Of a DNA stretch of 64,000 nucleotides, positions 26,925 through 36,143 are shown piece by piece. The stretch spans positions 9,796,001 through 9,860,000 of the forward strand of contig NZ_CP084058.1 in assembly GCF_020215645.1 (NCBI RefSeq). Direction: 5' to 3'. Positions within the stretch are counted from its first letter, which is position 1; each line of letters begins with the position of its first letter. Both the position numbers and the translations under genes were made by a program. This stretch comes from Nonomuraea gerenzanensis. Lineage in GTDB: Bacteria; Actinomycetota; Actinomycetes; Streptosporangiales; Streptosporangiaceae. The notes under the pieces are model-generated. The model saw nothing but the letters and a program-made list of their open reading frames with translations. It was not told the origin of the DNA and made no database searches.

Positions 26925-27530
26925 TCAGGTTTTGGACATGATGGCGACGTGGGCCACGGCTTCGTACCGTCCTCTGGTGGCTTGGATGTAGGCGAGCCAG
27001 GCCCTGCGGCGTACCTCCTCCAGCAGCGGCCCGTCACTCTCGCTGAGCAGGGAGATGTAGAGGTGCACCGTCCCCTCCAGCTCCATCAACCGGACGTGCG
27101 GCCGGTCCGCGTCCTCGCGGAACAGAGGACGGATGGCCTCACTCACCGCCCGCCTGGCCGCGGGGCCGGTGGCGGCCATGGCGCAGGCGCAGGCGTCCAC
27201 GAGTTCGTCGGCTCGGCAGATCGTCGCCGCCTCGCCCAGCGCGGTGTCTTCCGGTGTCGGCCCGGCCACCAGCAGCGGGACGCGGCTGCGTAACGCGCAC
27301 AGCACCCCTGCCTCCCGTAGCGTCAGTCGTCCGGGCGCCGGCCGGACGTCCACGACGAGGTCGACGCCCCCTTCCGACAGCGGGCAGCGCCTGCCTGCCG
27401 CCAGACCGGCGCATGGCGCGCCACCGTCGTCGGCGCCGTGGCAGAAGGCCAGCTCATGTCCTTCCGCGGCGAGCAGGGCCGCCGGGACCGCGGCCGCGGC
27501 CCGCTCCGATTCGGTCAACAGGATTCTCAT
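26925..27530 (-). CDS. Hypothetical protein of the hypoxia block
   Basis: I cannot name a family for this 201-residue protein. The first ~80 residues resemble a receiver or Rossmann strand pattern (MRILLTESERAAAAVPAALLAAEGHELAFCHG, then VDLVVDVRP, VPLLVAGPT). The second half is helical (ISLLSESDGPLLEEVRRRAWLAYIQATRGRYEAVAHV). It has no catalytic Asp/Lys set of a receiver. The ATG at 27530 is chosen because it opens the first strand. Two DosR-like half-sites lie 36-64 bp upstream, so it probably belongs to the hypoxia regulon. Confidence 0.7.
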   Translation of the reverse strand: MRILLTESERAAAAVPAALLAAEGHELAFCHGADDGGAPCAGLAAGRRCPLSEGGVDLVVDVRPAPGRLTLREAGVLCALRSRVPLLVAGPTPEDTALGEAATICRADELVDACACAMAATGPAARRAVSEAIRPLFREDADRPHVRLMELEGTVHLYISLLSESDGPLLEEVRRRAWLAYIQATRGRYEAVAHVAIMSKT

Positions 27531-27565
27531 GCTCCACACCCTGTCGGGATGGCACGCGACCGGCC

Positions 27566-27594
27566 AGGGACCAAGGTCCTCCTGAAGGTCCCTG
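27566..27594. promoter_or_regulatory. DosR-like box, double
   Basis: AGGGACCAAGGTCCT (27566-27580) is a near-palindrome of the GGGACC-NN-GGTCCC type. It is followed by GAAGGTCCCTG (27584-27594), so the two form a larger inverted arrangement. It sits just upstream of the minus-strand gene starting at 27530. Confidence 0.6.
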
Positions 27595-27758
27595 CGCGTC
27601 CGCTCGCGCCGGAGACCGCGCACGGCGCGCAAGCTCCACCATTCGCCGCCGGGAGCCGGATCGCCCCGACACCGCGTGGTGGGCGGGGTGAGCGCGCCGG
27701 CGCGTTCAGATGCGGCGGGGCGAGGATGACGGTCATGATGTGCTGTCCGGCCGGCGGA

Positions 27759-28105
27759 TCACGACCGGCGGACCACGGCCACCGGGCAGTGGGCGCGGCG
27801 CAGGATGCCGCGGCTCACCGAGCCCAGCCCGGCGGAGGCGAACCCGCCGAGCCCGCGCGACCCGACCACCACCAGATCGGCCTGCCGGGACGCCCTGGCC
27901 AGCACCGTGACCGGATTGCCTTGGCCGATGGGTTCGTGGCGGTGAGCACCCAGACCACGAGGCTGGCGCTGCCGAACGCCGCGAGCGACGCGGGCAGCAG
28001 GAACACCCCTGAGCCGATCATGTTGCCGACGACCAGCGCCGTCGCCATCCACGGGCCCAGCCTGCGGCGCCGCGGCAGCGGAGTGACGGACGTGATGATG
28101 TCCTC
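27759..28105 (-). pseudogene. Chimeric remnant: amino-acid permease start joined to a USP end
   Basis: Reading on the minus strand, the right half (about 28105-27945) encodes the first helices of an APC-type amino-acid permease (LGPWMATALVVGNMIGSGVFLLPASLAAFGS, then ASLVVWVLTA). The left half (about 27930-27759) encodes, in another frame, the C-terminus of a universal stress protein (NPVTVLARASRQADLVVVGSRGLGGFA, ILRRAHCPVAVV). A deletion has joined the two and broken the frame. The USP part retains the G-x-x-G ATP-loop signature. Neither piece can make a working protein. Confidence 0.65.
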
Positions 28106-28172
28106 CTTCCAGGCTCATCACCAGCACATCAGCGCCGTCGCCGCAGGTACGGAGGCTGACGTCCTCCATCCT

Positions 28173-28188
28173 GGTGACCTTGGTCCCC
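28173..28188. promoter_or_regulatory. DosR-like box upstream of pflB
   Basis: GTGACCTTGGTCCC lies within 28173-28188, about 80 bp upstream of the pflB start. It matches the shared palindrome at 13 of 14 positions of GGGACC-TT-GGTCCC. Confidence 0.55.
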
Positions 28189-28269
28189 CCGGGAGGTGCC
28201 CTTCGGCCGCCGTGCTGGCCGCGCACATCAAGGAGGGTGAAAGCGGACTTCCGACACGAAGGGGGAACC

Positions 28270-30510
28270 ATGACGGCGATCGCGTCCGAGGCGTGGCGTG
28301 GCTTCAGGGGCACGGCCTGGCGGAACAGCGTGGATGTCCGCGCCTTCATCCAGGCCAACTACACGCCCTACACCGGCGAGGCGGGCTTCCTGTCCGGTCC
28401 CACCGAACGCACCCGCGCCGTGTGGGCGAAGGTGAGCGCCCTGTTCCCGGAGGAGCGGCGGCGCGGGATCCACGACGTGGACGCGGCGACCCCGTCGTCC
28501 ATCACCGCGCACGCGCCCGGCTACATCGACCGCGAGCGTGAGCTGATCGTGGGCCTGCAGACCGATGCCCCGCTCAAGCGGGCCATCATGCCGGCCGGTG
28601 GGCTGCGCATGGTGGAGAACGGCCTGGCCGCCTACGGCTACCAGCTCGACCCCGCCGTCAAGGAGATCTTCACCAAGTACCGCAAGACGCACAACGACGG
28701 CGTGTTCGACGCCTACACCCCGGAGATCCTGCGGGCCCGCAAGGCGGGCGTCATCACCGGCCTGCCGGACGCCTACGGCCGCGGCCGCATCATCGGCGAC
28801 TACCGCCGCGTCGCCCTCTACGGCGCGGACCGGCTCATCGAGGCCAAGCGCGCCGAGCTGCGCTCCCTGGACGACGCGGACGCCTCCGAGGCCGTGATCC
28901 GCGATCGCGAGGAGCTGTCGGAGCAGCTCAGAGCACTGAACGAGCTGAAGCAGATGGCCGCCGCCTACGGCCACGACCTCTCCGGCCCGGCCGCGACCGC
29001 GCAGGAGGCGGTGCAGTGGCTGTACTTCGCCTACCTGGCCGCGATCAAGGAGCAGAACGGCGCCGCGATGTCGCTGGGCCGCACCTCCACGTTCCTGGAC
29101 GTCTATCTGGAACGCGACCTCGCCGAGGGCCGCATCACCGAGGAGCGGGCGCAGGAGCTCGTCGACGACTTCGTGATCAAGCTGCGCATCGTGCGGTTCC
29201 TGCGCACCCCCGAGTACGACCAGCTCTTCTCCGGCGACCCGACCTGGGTGACCGAGTCGATCGGCGGCCTCGGCGAGGACGGCCGTCCCCTGGTCACGCG
29301 GACGAGCTTCCGCTACCTGCAGACGCTGCGCAACCTCGGCCCCGCGCCGGAGCCGAACCTGACCGTCCTCTGGTCGCCGCGCCTGCCCGAGCCGTTCAAA
29401 CGCTTCTGCGCCGCCCTGTCCATCGAGACCAGCGCGATCCAGTACGAGAGCGACGAGCTGATGCGCCCCCGCACCGGCGACGACACCGCGATCGCCTGCT
29501 GCGTCTCGGCCGCGCCGGTGGGCCGGCAGATGCAGTTCTTCGGCGCCCGCGTCAACCTGGCCAAGACCCTCCTGTACGCGATCAACGGCGGCCGCGACGA
29601 GCTCACCGGCGCCCAGGTCGGCCCCGCGTACCCGCCGCTGACCGGCGAGGTGCTCGACTTCGAGGAGGTGAGCAAGGCGCTGGAGCGGATGATGGACTGG
29701 CTGGCCCGCACCTACGTCAACGCGCTCAACGTCATCCACTACATGCACGACAAGTACGCCTACGAGCGCCTGGAGATGGCCCTGCACGACCACCCGGTCA
29801 AGCGCACCCTGGCCTGCGGCATCGCCGGTCTGTCGGTCACCGCCGACAGCCTGTCGGCCATCAAGCACGCCCGCGTCAAGGTGATCCGCGACGAGTCGGG
29901 GCTGGCGGTGGACTACCAGGTCGAGGGCGACTTCCCGGCCTACGGCAACAACGACGACCGCGCCGACGCCATCGCCGTCGAGCTGGTCCGCTCGTTCATG
30001 GCCAAGATCCGCGAGCACCGTACGTACCGGGACGCCGAGCACACCCAGTCCGTCCTGACGATCACCTCGAACGTGGTCTACGGCAAGCACACCGGCAACA
30101 CCCCCGACGGCCGCCGCGCCGGTGAGCCGTTCGCCCCCGGCGCCAACCCGATGAACGGCCGCGACCGGCACGGCATGATCGCCTCCGCCCTGTCGGTCGC
30201 CAAGCTCCCCTACGACCAGGCCCTCGACGGCATCAGCCTGACCAGCACCACCACCCCCGACGGGCTCGGCCGCACCCCTGAAGAGCGCGTCGCGAACCTG
30301 GCCGGGGTGCTCGACGGCTACTTCGACGCCGGCGGCTTCCACCTGAACGTCAACGTCCTCACCCGCGCCGTCCTGCTGGACGCCATGGCGCACCCGGACC
30401 GCTACCCGCAGCTCACCGTGCGCGTCTCCGGCTACGCGGTCAACTTCGTCCGCCTCACCCCCGAGCAGCAGCGCGACGTCGTCAACCGCACCTTCCACGG
30501 CTCGCTGTGA
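28270..30510 (+). CDS. pflB: Pyruvate formate-lyase
   Basis: This 746-residue glycyl-radical enzyme cleaves pyruvate with CoA to acetyl-CoA and formate without oxygen. The catalytic cysteine pair is in [18 protein letters not shown], and the radical glycine is in [13 protein letters not shown] near the C-terminus, as in Pfl[18 protein letters not shown] is the other strongly conserved block. The length is close to the E. coli enzyme (~760). The ATG at 28270 follows GGGGGAACC. The activase gene overlaps the stop by four bases. A DosR-like box upstream fits oxygen-limited expression. The enzyme is unusual in a mostly aerobic actinomycete. Confidence 0.95.
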   Translation: MTAIASEAWRGFRGTAWRNSVDVRAFIQANYTPYTGEAGFLSGPTERTRAVWAKVSALFPEERRRGIHDVDAATPSSITAHAPGYIDRERELIVGLQTDAPLKRAIMPAGGLRMVENGLAAYGYQLDPAVKEIFTKYRKTHNDGVFDAYTPEILRARKAGVITGLPDAYGRGRIIGDYRRVALYGADRLIEAKRAELRSLDDADASEAVIRDREELSEQLRALNELKQMAAAYGHDLSGPAATAQEAVQWLYFAYLAAIKEQNGAAMSLGRTSTFLDVYLERDLAEGRITEERAQELVDDFVIKLRIVRFLRTPEYDQLFSGDPTWVTESIGGLGEDGRPLVTRTSFRYLQTLRNLGPAPEPNLTVLWSPRLPEPFKRFCAALSIETSAIQYESDELMRPRTGDDTAIACCVSAAPVGRQMQFFGARVNLAKTLLYAINGGRDELTGAQVGPAYPPLTGEVLDFEEVSKALERMMDWLARTYVNALNVIHYMHDKYAYERLEMALHDHPVKRTLACGIAGLSVTADSLSAIKHARVKVIRDESGLAVDYQVEGDFPAYGNNDDRADAIAVELVRSFMAKIREHRTYRDAEHTQSVLTITSNVVYGKHTGNTPDGRRAGEPFAPGANPMNGRDRHGMIASALSVAKLPYDQALDGISLTSTTTPDGLGRTPEERVANLAGVLDGYFDAGGFHLNVNVLTRAVLLDAMAHPDRYPQLTVRVSGYAVNFVRLTPEQQRDVVNRTFHGSL

Positions 30511-31232
30511 ACGGTTCCGTCAGCTCCTGGGATCTGTCGGTCGGCGTGGACGGCCCCGGCACCCGCTTCGTCGTCTTCACCGCGGGCTGCCCGCTGCGCT
30601 GCCAGTACTGCCACAACCCGGAGACCTGGCGGATGCGCGACGGCCGCCAGGTCACCGCCGATGAGATCATGGCCGAGATCGAGAAGTACCGGCGGTTCAT
30701 CTCGGTGGCCGGCGGTGGCGTGACGATCAGCGGCGGTGAGCCGCTGCTGCAGCCCCGCTTCACCGGCGAGCTGCTGCGCCGCTGCCACGAGGCCGGCCTG
30801 CACACCGCCCTGGACACCTCCGGCCTGCTCGGCGTCCGCGCCACGGACGCCCTGCTCGCCGACACCGACCTGGTGCTGCTCGACATCAAGTCCTACGACC
30901 CGGCCACCTACCGGCGCCTCACCGGCGGCCCGGTCGAGCCGACCCTGCGCTTCGCCCGCCGCCTGGCCGAGCTGGGCCGGCCCACCTGGGTGCGGTTCGT
31001 GCTGGTCCCCGGGCTCACCGACGCGCCGGACAACGTGGACGCCCTGGCCCGCTTCGTCGCCGGCCTCGGCAACGTCGAGCGGGTGGACGTGCTGCCCTTC
31101 CACCGCCTGGCCACCGCCAAGTACGAGCGCCTGGGCCTGCGCTTCCCCCTCGCCGACGTGCCGCCACCCGGCCGGGAGCTGCTGGAACGCGTGCACGCCC
31201 AGTTCCGCGCCCACGGCATCGCCAGCAGCTGA
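30507..31232 (+). CDS. pflA: Pyruvate formate-lyase activating enzyme (radical SAM)
   Basis: This 241-residue radical SAM protein puts the glycyl radical on PflB using S-adenosylmethionine and a [4Fe-4S] cluster. The cluster motif is [15 protein letters not shown] (CxxxCxxC). [14 protein letters not shown] supplies the SAM-binding GGE, and DTSGLLG and [17 protein letters not shown] are PflA-type blocks. No ferredoxin-like insert is present, as expected for a PflA rather than other activases. The GTG at 30507 overlaps the pflB stop (GTGA), so translation is coupled. Confidence 0.95.
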   Translation: MNGSVSSWDLSVGVDGPGTRFVVFTAGCPLRCQYCHNPETWRMRDGRQVTADEIMAEIEKYRRFISVAGGGVTISGGEPLLQPRFTGELLRRCHEAGLHTALDTSGLLGVRATDALLADTDLVLLDIKSYDPATYRRLTGGPVEPTLRFARRLAELGRPTWVRFVLVPGLTDAPDNVDALARFVAGLGNVERVDVLPFHRLATAKYERLGLRFPLADVPPPGRELLERVHAQFRAHGIASS

Positions 31233-31398
31233 CATCGCGGGCTTCCTGCCGGATCGGGCTCCGCGATCAGCGGCGTGCCCGCCACCTCCAGCAGCTCCTC
31301 CTCGACGGGGCCGGGTCCGCCGTCGTGCACCTGCGCCGCCGTGACGGCGACTGCCGCGCCGATCCGCCGGTTGAGACCGATGGGTGACGCAAGGCCCT

Positions 31399-31442
31399 GC
31401 CGAAGGTGACACGTGACCCCTCACGTACGGGACCTTCGGCAC
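31399..31442. promoter_or_regulatory. Nested inverted repeat and DosR-like box upstream of the alcohol dehydrogenase
   Basis: The arms GCCGAAGGT (31399-31407) and ACCTTCGGC (31432-31440) enclose a second inverted repeat, ACGTGA-CCCC-TCACGT. The right arm overlaps GGGACCTTCGGCAC (31429-31442), a 14-mer found identically at 34438-34451. It lies 63 bp upstream of the ADH start. Confidence 0.55.
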
Positions 31443-31504
31443 TGATCAGGGCGCCGCCGGGGCATGAAGCTGGAGGTGAGAGCCGATATAGGGAGAGAAG
31501 AACC

Positions 31505-32515
31505 ATGCGCGCTGCCGTCGTCACCGCCTTCGACCAGCCCGTCGAACTCCAGGAGGTGCCCGTCCCCGAGCCCGGGCCCGCTCAGGTCCTGGTCCACATC
31601 GAAGCGAGCGGGCTGTGCCACACCGACATCCACGCCGCCCAGGGCGACTGGCCGGTCAAACCCGCGCTGCCGTTCATCCCCGGCCACGAGGGCGTCGGCG
31701 TCATCGAACAGGTGGGCTCCGCCGTGACCGGCAGGGTCGTCGGCGAGCGGGTGGCCATCCCCTGGCTCGGCTACGCCTGCGGCAGCTGCGAATACTGCGT
31801 CAGCGGCCGGGAGACCCTGTGCGAGTCCCAGCTGAACAGCGGGTACGCCGTCAACGGCGGCCACGCCGAGTACGCGGTCGCGCACGCCGCCTACGTGGTG
31901 CCGGTGCCCGACGGCGTCGCCCCGGCCGAGGCCGCGCCACTGACCTGCGCGGGGGTGACCACGTACAAGGCGGTCAAGGTCTCGGGCCTGCGCCCCGCCG
32001 AGCGGGCGGCGATCTTCGGCATCGGCGGGCTGGGCCACCTGGCGCAGCAGTACGCGCAGATCTTCGGCGCCGAGACCATCGCGGTGGACGTCACCGAGGA
32101 CAAGCTGCGCCTGGCCAGGGAGCTGGGCGCCGATCACACGGTCGACGCCGCGCGCACCGATCCGGTCGCCGAGATCAAGTCCCTGGGCGGCGCGGACGTG
32201 GCGATCGTGCTGGCCGCCAGCCCGCGCGTGCTGGAGCAGGCGCACGCCTCGCTACGCCGTGGCGGCCGGCTGGTGCTGGTGTCGCTGCCCAAGGACAACA
32301 CGATGAGCCTGCCGATCTTCGAGACCGTCCTGGGCGGCATCAGCGTCATCGGCTCCATCGTCGGCACCCGCGCCGACCTGGCCGAGGTGTTCAGGCTGCA
32401 CGCGGCGGGACGCACCAAGGTCATTTATGAGACCCGCAAGCTGGAGGAGATCAACCAGTCCTTCGACGACGTCCTGGCCGGCACCGTGCCCGCCCGTCTG
32501 GTTCTCGAGCTGTGA
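31505..32515 (+). CDS. Zinc-dependent alcohol dehydrogenase (AdhP type)
   Basis: This 336-residue MDR enzyme probably reduces acetaldehyde to ethanol or the reverse. Catalytic zinc ligands are in GLCHTDIHAAQGDW and PFIPGHEGVG; the structural zinc site is CGSCEYCVSGRETLC. The NAD-binding motif is GIGGLGHLAQQYAQ, followed by an acidic residue (AVDVTEDK), which suggests NAD. The ATG at 31505 follows GGAGAGAAG. Next to pflBA, it would recycle NADH when oxygen is short. Confidence 0.92.
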   Translation: MRAAVVTAFDQPVELQEVPVPEPGPAQVLVHIEASGLCHTDIHAAQGDWPVKPALPFIPGHEGVGVIEQVGSAVTGRVVGERVAIPWLGYACGSCEYCVSGRETLCESQLNSGYAVNGGHAEYAVAHAAYVVPVPDGVAPAEAAPLTCAGVTTYKAVKVSGLRPAERAAIFGIGGLGHLAQQYAQIFGAETIAVDVTEDKLRLARELGADHTVDAARTDPVAEIKSLGGADVAIVLAASPRVLEQAHASLRRGGRLVLVSLPKDNTMSLPIFETVLGGISVIGSIVGTRADLAEVFRLHAAGRTKVIYETRKLEEINQSFDDVLAGTVPARLVLEL

Positions 32516-32800
32516 GGATGTGAAAGACGGGAAAGTCCGGCGCGACCCGTTCGAACTCCGCCGGCGGAGCGGGCCGGTCCACCGGCAGGTGCGGTCGCGC
32601 CCGGCGCGAGTGCCAGGTAGCGGCGCAGGATGGGAGCACGCTTCGCGGGCTCGGCCTCCGCCAGCCGGACGTCCGTGCGCCGGCCGTGGCGCAGCACCGC
32701 TCGCCCCCCGGCCGCGCGCACGTTGAGCACCCAGTTCGTGTTCCGGCCGAGCATCGCCACCAGGTACCGCTCGCCTTCGACCCCTGCGGCTCGTGCGGGC
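32516..32800 (-). pseudogene. Frameshifted deazaflavin-dependent nitroreductase
   Basis: On the minus strand one frame reads GERYLVAMLGRNTNWVLNVRAAGG, then VLRHGRR and RRYLALAPGA. A different frame continues RPHLPVDRPAPPAEFERVAPDFPVF. Together these are the C-terminal two thirds of the F420-dependent DDN nitroreductase family. The frame changes near 32594-32603. The start region and the stop are not identifiable, and the 3' end runs into the end of the alcohol dehydrogenase gene. It is therefore broken. Confidence 0.65.
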
Positions 32801-32890
32801 GTCCCATGCTGCGGATGCGGGTCAGGGAAGGATGCCGATCGACCCCGTCCAGCACGAAGCCGATCAGCTCCAGGTAGCCGTCCAGCCGGA

Positions 32891-33703
32891 TCACCGTTCG
32901 ATCCTGACCACGGCGAGCGGGCACGGGGCGTGGTGCAGCAGCGCGTGGCTGACCGAGCCCAGCACCATCCCGGCGAACATGCCCTGCCCGTGCGAGCCGA
33001 CCACCAACAGCTCCGCGCCGGCCGCGGCCTGCCGCAGCACCTCGACCGGATGGCCGTGCACCAGCTCCTCGACGACGGCCACCCCCGGAAACCGCACGCG
33101 CAGGCCGCTCAGCGTCTCCTTCAGCGTGCCCGGTCCCTCCCCCGCCGCGGGTTCGAACCCCTGCTGGGCGCGGGCGTGCACGACCCGCAGCCGGGCGCCG
33201 CGCAGCGCCGCCTCGGCGAAGCCGAACTCCAGCACCCGGGGCGACGCCGCGGACCCGTCCACCCCGGCCACGATCTCACCTGCCGAGGAGACCTGACGGA
33301 CCACCACGACGTCACACGGCGCGTGCCCGGCCACCCCGTAGGCGACAGAGCCGACCAGCATCCCGCGCACCCCGCCGAGCCCGTGGCTGCCCACCACCAG
33401 CAGCTCCGCGTCCCGCGCGGCCTCGATCAGGGCGGCGCGCGGGTCGTCGGGCAGGAAGGTCGTGCGCAGGCTGATCTTCGGCTTGTCGCCGCGCGCGCGT
33501 TCCTCCGCCGCCGTCAGCACGCTCCTGCCGCCCTCGCGCATCCACGCGGCCACCTCGGCCAGCCGGCCGGTCTCCGTCTCGTACGCCCAGCGCGGCATCG
33601 CGTGCGCCACCAGCAGCGGCACGTCCCGCAGGGCCGCCTCCCGCGCCGCCCAGCCGGCGGCCTCGAGCCCGGCCCGCGAGCCGTCCACTCCCACGAGGAT
33701 CAT
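32891..33703 (-). CDS. Universal stress protein, two domains
   Basis: The protein has 270 residues with two tandem UspA domains. Domain 1 starts MILVGVDGSRAG and carries VVGSHGLGGVRGMLVGSVAYGVAGHAPCDVVVV. Domain 2 starts IVAGVDGSAASPR and carries VVGSHGQGMFAGMVLGSVSHALLHHAPCPLAVV. Both have the G-x2-G-x9-G(S/T) ATP-loop. Tandem USPs of this kind are DosR-regulated in mycobacteria. It lies downstream of a DoxX gene on the same strand, but a terminator hairpin separates the two. Confidence 0.92.
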   Translation of the reverse strand: MILVGVDGSRAGLEAAGWAAREAALRDVPLLVAHAMPRWAYETETGRLAEVAAWMREGGRSVLTAAEERARGDKPKISLRTTFLPDDPRAALIEAARDAELLVVGSHGLGGVRGMLVGSVAYGVAGHAPCDVVVVRQVSSAGEIVAGVDGSAASPRVLEFGFAEAALRGARLRVVHARAQQGFEPAAGEGPGTLKETLSGLRVRFPGVAVVEELVHGHPVEVLRQAAAGAELLVVGSHGQGMFAGMVLGSVSHALLHHAPCPLAVVRIER

Positions 33704-33739
33704 GACTTCTCCTTCAGATCAGTTTCAAGGTCGACGAAG

Positions 33740-33771
33740 ACCCGCCCGCCCTGGGGGCAGGGCGGGCGGGT
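33740..33771 (-). terminator. Hairpin after the DoxX gene
   Basis: ACCCGCCCGCCCTG (33740-33753) and CAGGGCGGGCGGGT (33758-33771) form a perfect 14-bp stem with a GGGG loop (plus strand). It lies 12 bp beyond the DoxX stop. On the minus strand it is followed by TCTTCG, so a terminator or attenuator is likely. Confidence 0.7.
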
Positions 33772-33782
33772 TGCCGGGGTGG

Positions 33783-34313
33783 CTACTGGAGCCACGGGGT
33801 GCGGCGGACGATGGGCAGGTTGCCGAGTCCGAGGGTGCGGCCGGCGCCGGCCAGGGCCAGGCCGATGAGGACGATCGCGTAGACGATGTGGTCGTCCATG
33901 AACGGGTTGGTGGTCAGGGGCAGCTCGGCCGCCCACATGAGCAGCAGCATCGCGGTGCCGGCGCCGGCGGCGATCCGGGTGCCGAGGCCGAGCACGAGCG
34001 CCACGCCGACGCCGGCCAGGCCGGCCATGAACAGCCAGTCCACCCACACCTGCCCGGCCAGGCCGGTGAAGAAGCCGCCCAGGGCGTGCTCGCCGGTGCC
34101 CTTGAGGAAGCCGGTGGTGGGGCTGCCGCCGTTGATCCAGGCCTTGGCCGCCGGGGTGGCGAAGCCGAGGCCGAAGGTCTTGTCCAGGAAGGCCCACAGG
34201 AAGATCCAGCCGATCGCGATCCGGGCGGCGGCCCAGACGTAGTCGACGGGGTTCTTGTGCTCCGCCTTGCCCACGCCGGCGTGCATCACGGGCTGGTTGA
34301 TGGTGGTGGCCAT
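33783..34313 (-). CDS. DoxX-family membrane protein
   Basis: This 176-residue integral membrane protein has four predicted helices (ARIAIGWIFLWAFLDKTFGLGF, WVDWLFMAGLAGVGVALVLGLG, GAGTAMLLLMWAAELPL and IVYAIVLIGLALAGAGRTLGLG). The first helix FLWAFLDKTFGLGF is characteristic of DoxX/thiosulfate-quinone-reductase-like proteins. It may couple to the quinone pool or protect from reductive stress; this is not certain. Two DosR-like boxes (34412-34451) lie about 100 bp upstream. Confidence 0.85.
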   Translation of the reverse strand: MATTINQPVMHAGVGKAEHKNPVDYVWAAARIAIGWIFLWAFLDKTFGLGFATPAAKAWINGGSPTTGFLKGTGEHALGGFFTGLAGQVWVDWLFMAGLAGVGVALVLGLGTRIAAGAGTAMLLLMWAAELPLTTNPFMDDHIVYAIVLIGLALAGAGRTLGLGNLPIVRRTPWLQ

Positions 34314-34411
34314 GGCGGGCCTGCCTTTCCTGTTCTGTCGCGTTTCCCTTGTGCACCTTCATCACATCGGTTTTCGCGGCCGCTGCTCAGAGCCGGACGA
34401 CCCGCGGCAGA

Positions 34412-34451
34412 AGGACCTTGGTCCTCCCCGTGGGCAGGGACCTTCGGCACA
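34412..34451. promoter_or_regulatory. Two DosR-like boxes upstream of the DoxX gene
   Basis: AGGACCTTGGTCCT (34412-34425) is a near-palindromic box. GGGACCTTCGGCAC (34438-34451) is identical to the box before the alcohol dehydrogenase. The centres are 26 bp apart, about two and a half helical turns. Confidence 0.55.
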
Positions 34452-34529
34452 CAGGCGGGGCCCTCGGACGCTCCGCGCAGCCGGTCCGGGTCCGGCGGCG
34501 TCGGCGGCAGGAGGTGTGTGATGTCCGTT

Positions 34530-35033
34530 TCACTCGCTACCGAGCTCGGCGTCCGGAGGCTGCTGGTGGCGGGCCGGGCAGGCGCCGTCGGTGTTCAACA
34601 CCCAGCCGGGACGACAGCGCTGGGCGTGGCACCCCGGAGGGGCAGGGGGTGCCACGCCGATGCGCAGGAGTACGGCGGTGCCGTCGGGGCCGGTGCTGAA
34701 CACAGCGCTGTCGGCCAGGCGGCGCATCAACCAGATCCCCCGGCCGCCGGGCACGGAGGGCGGGGGCAGGCACGCCTGGTCGAGTGTGCGGGCCGGAATA
34801 CCGGGGCCGGCGTCCCTGACCTCGCAGAACAGGTCGTCGTCCGCCCACCACAGGGTGAGCCAGCCCTGCCCTCCGCCATGTTCCACGGCGTTGCCGATGC
34901 TCTCGTTGACCGCTGTGAGGAAGTTGTCGAGCCGCTCGCTCGTCAGTCCCCGTCGCCGTGCTTCGTCGCGGACGGCATGGCGCGCGGCGCACATGCTGTT
35001 CTCGTCGAAGCTCATGGTGAGCAGCGTCACCAT
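34530..35033 (-). CDS. RsbW/SpoIIAB-type ATP-binding regulatory protein
   Basis: This 167-residue GHKL ATPase resembles anti-sigma factor kinases. The N-box is NFLTAVNESIGNAVEHGGG, G1 is EVRDAGPGIP and G2 is GGRGIWLMRRLADS. No anti-anti-sigma or sigma partner is adjacent. The last ~40 residues after VLLRIG (APPAPPGCHAQR and onward) look like non-conserved low-complexity sequence. I chose MVTLLTMSFD at 35033; the upstream frame is not family-like. It is 66 bp downstream of gap on the same strand and may be cotranscribed. Confidence 0.8.
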   Translation of the reverse strand: MVTLLTMSFDENSMCAARHAVRDEARRRGLTSERLDNFLTAVNESIGNAVEHGGGQGWLTLWWADDDLFCEVRDAGPGIPARTLDQACLPPPSVPGGRGIWLMRRLADSAVFSTGPDGTAVLLRIGVAPPAPPGCHAQRCRPGWVLNTDGACPARHQQPPDAELGSE

Positions 35034-35098
35034 GATCACGTCCCTCGCTCGGTGAAGTGTCTGTTGGCTGGAGCGGGCCTTCGTCGTCTTCGTGTCGC

Positions 35099-36085
35099 TC
35101 ACACCATCCGCTGGGCCATCTCGACGAGCCGGTTGGCGTAGCCCCACTCGTTGTCGTACCAGCCGAACACCTTGACCAGGTCGCCGCTGGCCTGGGTGAG
35201 CGCGGAGTCGAACACGCAGGAGGCGGCGTCGCCGATGATGTCGCGGGAGACCAGCGGGTCGGTGCTGTAGCGCAGGATGCCGCGCAGCGCGCCGTCGGCG
35301 GCGGCGGCGGCGAAGGCGTCGTTGATCTCCTGCACGGTGACGGAGCGGGTGAGCTGGGCGGACAGGTCGGTGATGGAGCCGTCCTCGACCGGCACGCGGA
35401 TGGCGATGCCGTCCAGGCGGCCGTTCAGCTCGGGCAGCACCTGGCCTACCATGCGGGCCGCGCCGGTGGTGGTCGGCACGATGTTCACGGCGGCCGAGCG
35501 GGCCCGGCGCGGGTCCTTGTGCGGGGCGTCCAGCAGCACCTGGTCGCCGGTGTAGGCGTGGATGGTGGTCATGAAGCCGCGCACCAGGCCGAAGCTCTCG
35601 TGCAGCACCTTGACCATCGGGGCCACGCAGTTGGTGGTGCAGGAGGCCAGCGAGACGATCTCGTGGCGGGCCGGGTCGTAGGCGGCGTCGTTGACGCCGG
35701 GGACGATGGTGGCGTCCAGGCCCTTGCCCGGCGCCGACAGCAGCACCCTGCGGGCGCCGGCCTTGAGGTGGCCCGCCAGGGCGTCGCGGGTGCGGAAGCG
35801 GCCGGTGGCGTCGATGACCAGCTCGACGTCGTACGCCCGCCAGTCGAGCTGCGCCGGGTCGGCGACGGAGGTCACGGCGATCGTGCGGCCGTCGACCTCC
35901 AGCAGGCCGGGGGCGGCGGTGACGGGCACGTCGAGCGGCCCGTAGGTGGAGTCGTGCTTGAGCAGGTGGGCCAGGGTGGCCTCGTCGGTGATGTCGTTGA
36001 CGGCGACGATCTCCAGGTCGGTGCGCAGCGCGCGGCGCAGGACGGCCCTGCCGATCCTGCCGAATCCGTTGATGCCGATTCTCAT
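35099..36085 (-). CDS. gap: Glyceraldehyde-3-phosphate dehydrogenase, type I
   Basis: The enzyme has 328 residues. The N-terminal NAD-binding motif is INGFGRIGRAVLRRAL, and the catalytic Cys is in SLASCTTNCVAPM. HAYTGDQVLLDAPHKDPRRARSAAVNIVPTTTGAA is the standard substrate-binding block, and the protein ends WYDNEWGYANRLVEMA. The Asp in VAVND points to NAD rather than NADP. It oxidises glyceraldehyde-3-phosphate in glycolysis. This copy, with a near-canonical DosR box 58 bp upstream, may be an extra copy for low-oxygen growth; other copies elsewhere cannot be judged here. Confidence 0.95.
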   Translation of the reverse strand: MRIGINGFGRIGRAVLRRALRTDLEIVAVNDITDEATLAHLLKHDSTYGPLDVPVTAAPGLLEVDGRTIAVTSVADPAQLDWRAYDVELVIDATGRFRTRDALAGHLKAGARRVLLSAPGKGLDATIVPGVNDAAYDPARHEIVSLASCTTNCVAPMVKVLHESFGLVRGFMTTIHAYTGDQVLLDAPHKDPRRARSAAVNIVPTTTGAARMVGQVLPELNGRLDGIAIRVPVEDGSITDLSAQLTRSVTVQEINDAFAAAAADGALRGILRYSTDPLVSRDIIGDAASCVFDSALTQASGDLVKVFGWYDNEWGYANRLVEMAQRMV

Positions 36086-36143
36086 GTTTTCATGATCCGC
36101 TCGCCTCCGGTGCGTTCCTTAGAGGCGGCGGTCCCCGACTCAG

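Noticed and set aside
28228..30498. A ~750-codon open frame antisense to pflB
   Set aside because: It is the GC-rich shadow of a strongly conserved enzyme gene. Its product is low-complexity Val/Gly/Arg with no family features.
33150..33185. TTCGAAC T-arm-like sequence near 33160
   Set aside because: It lies inside the intact universal stress protein gene and has no acceptor or anticodon arms.
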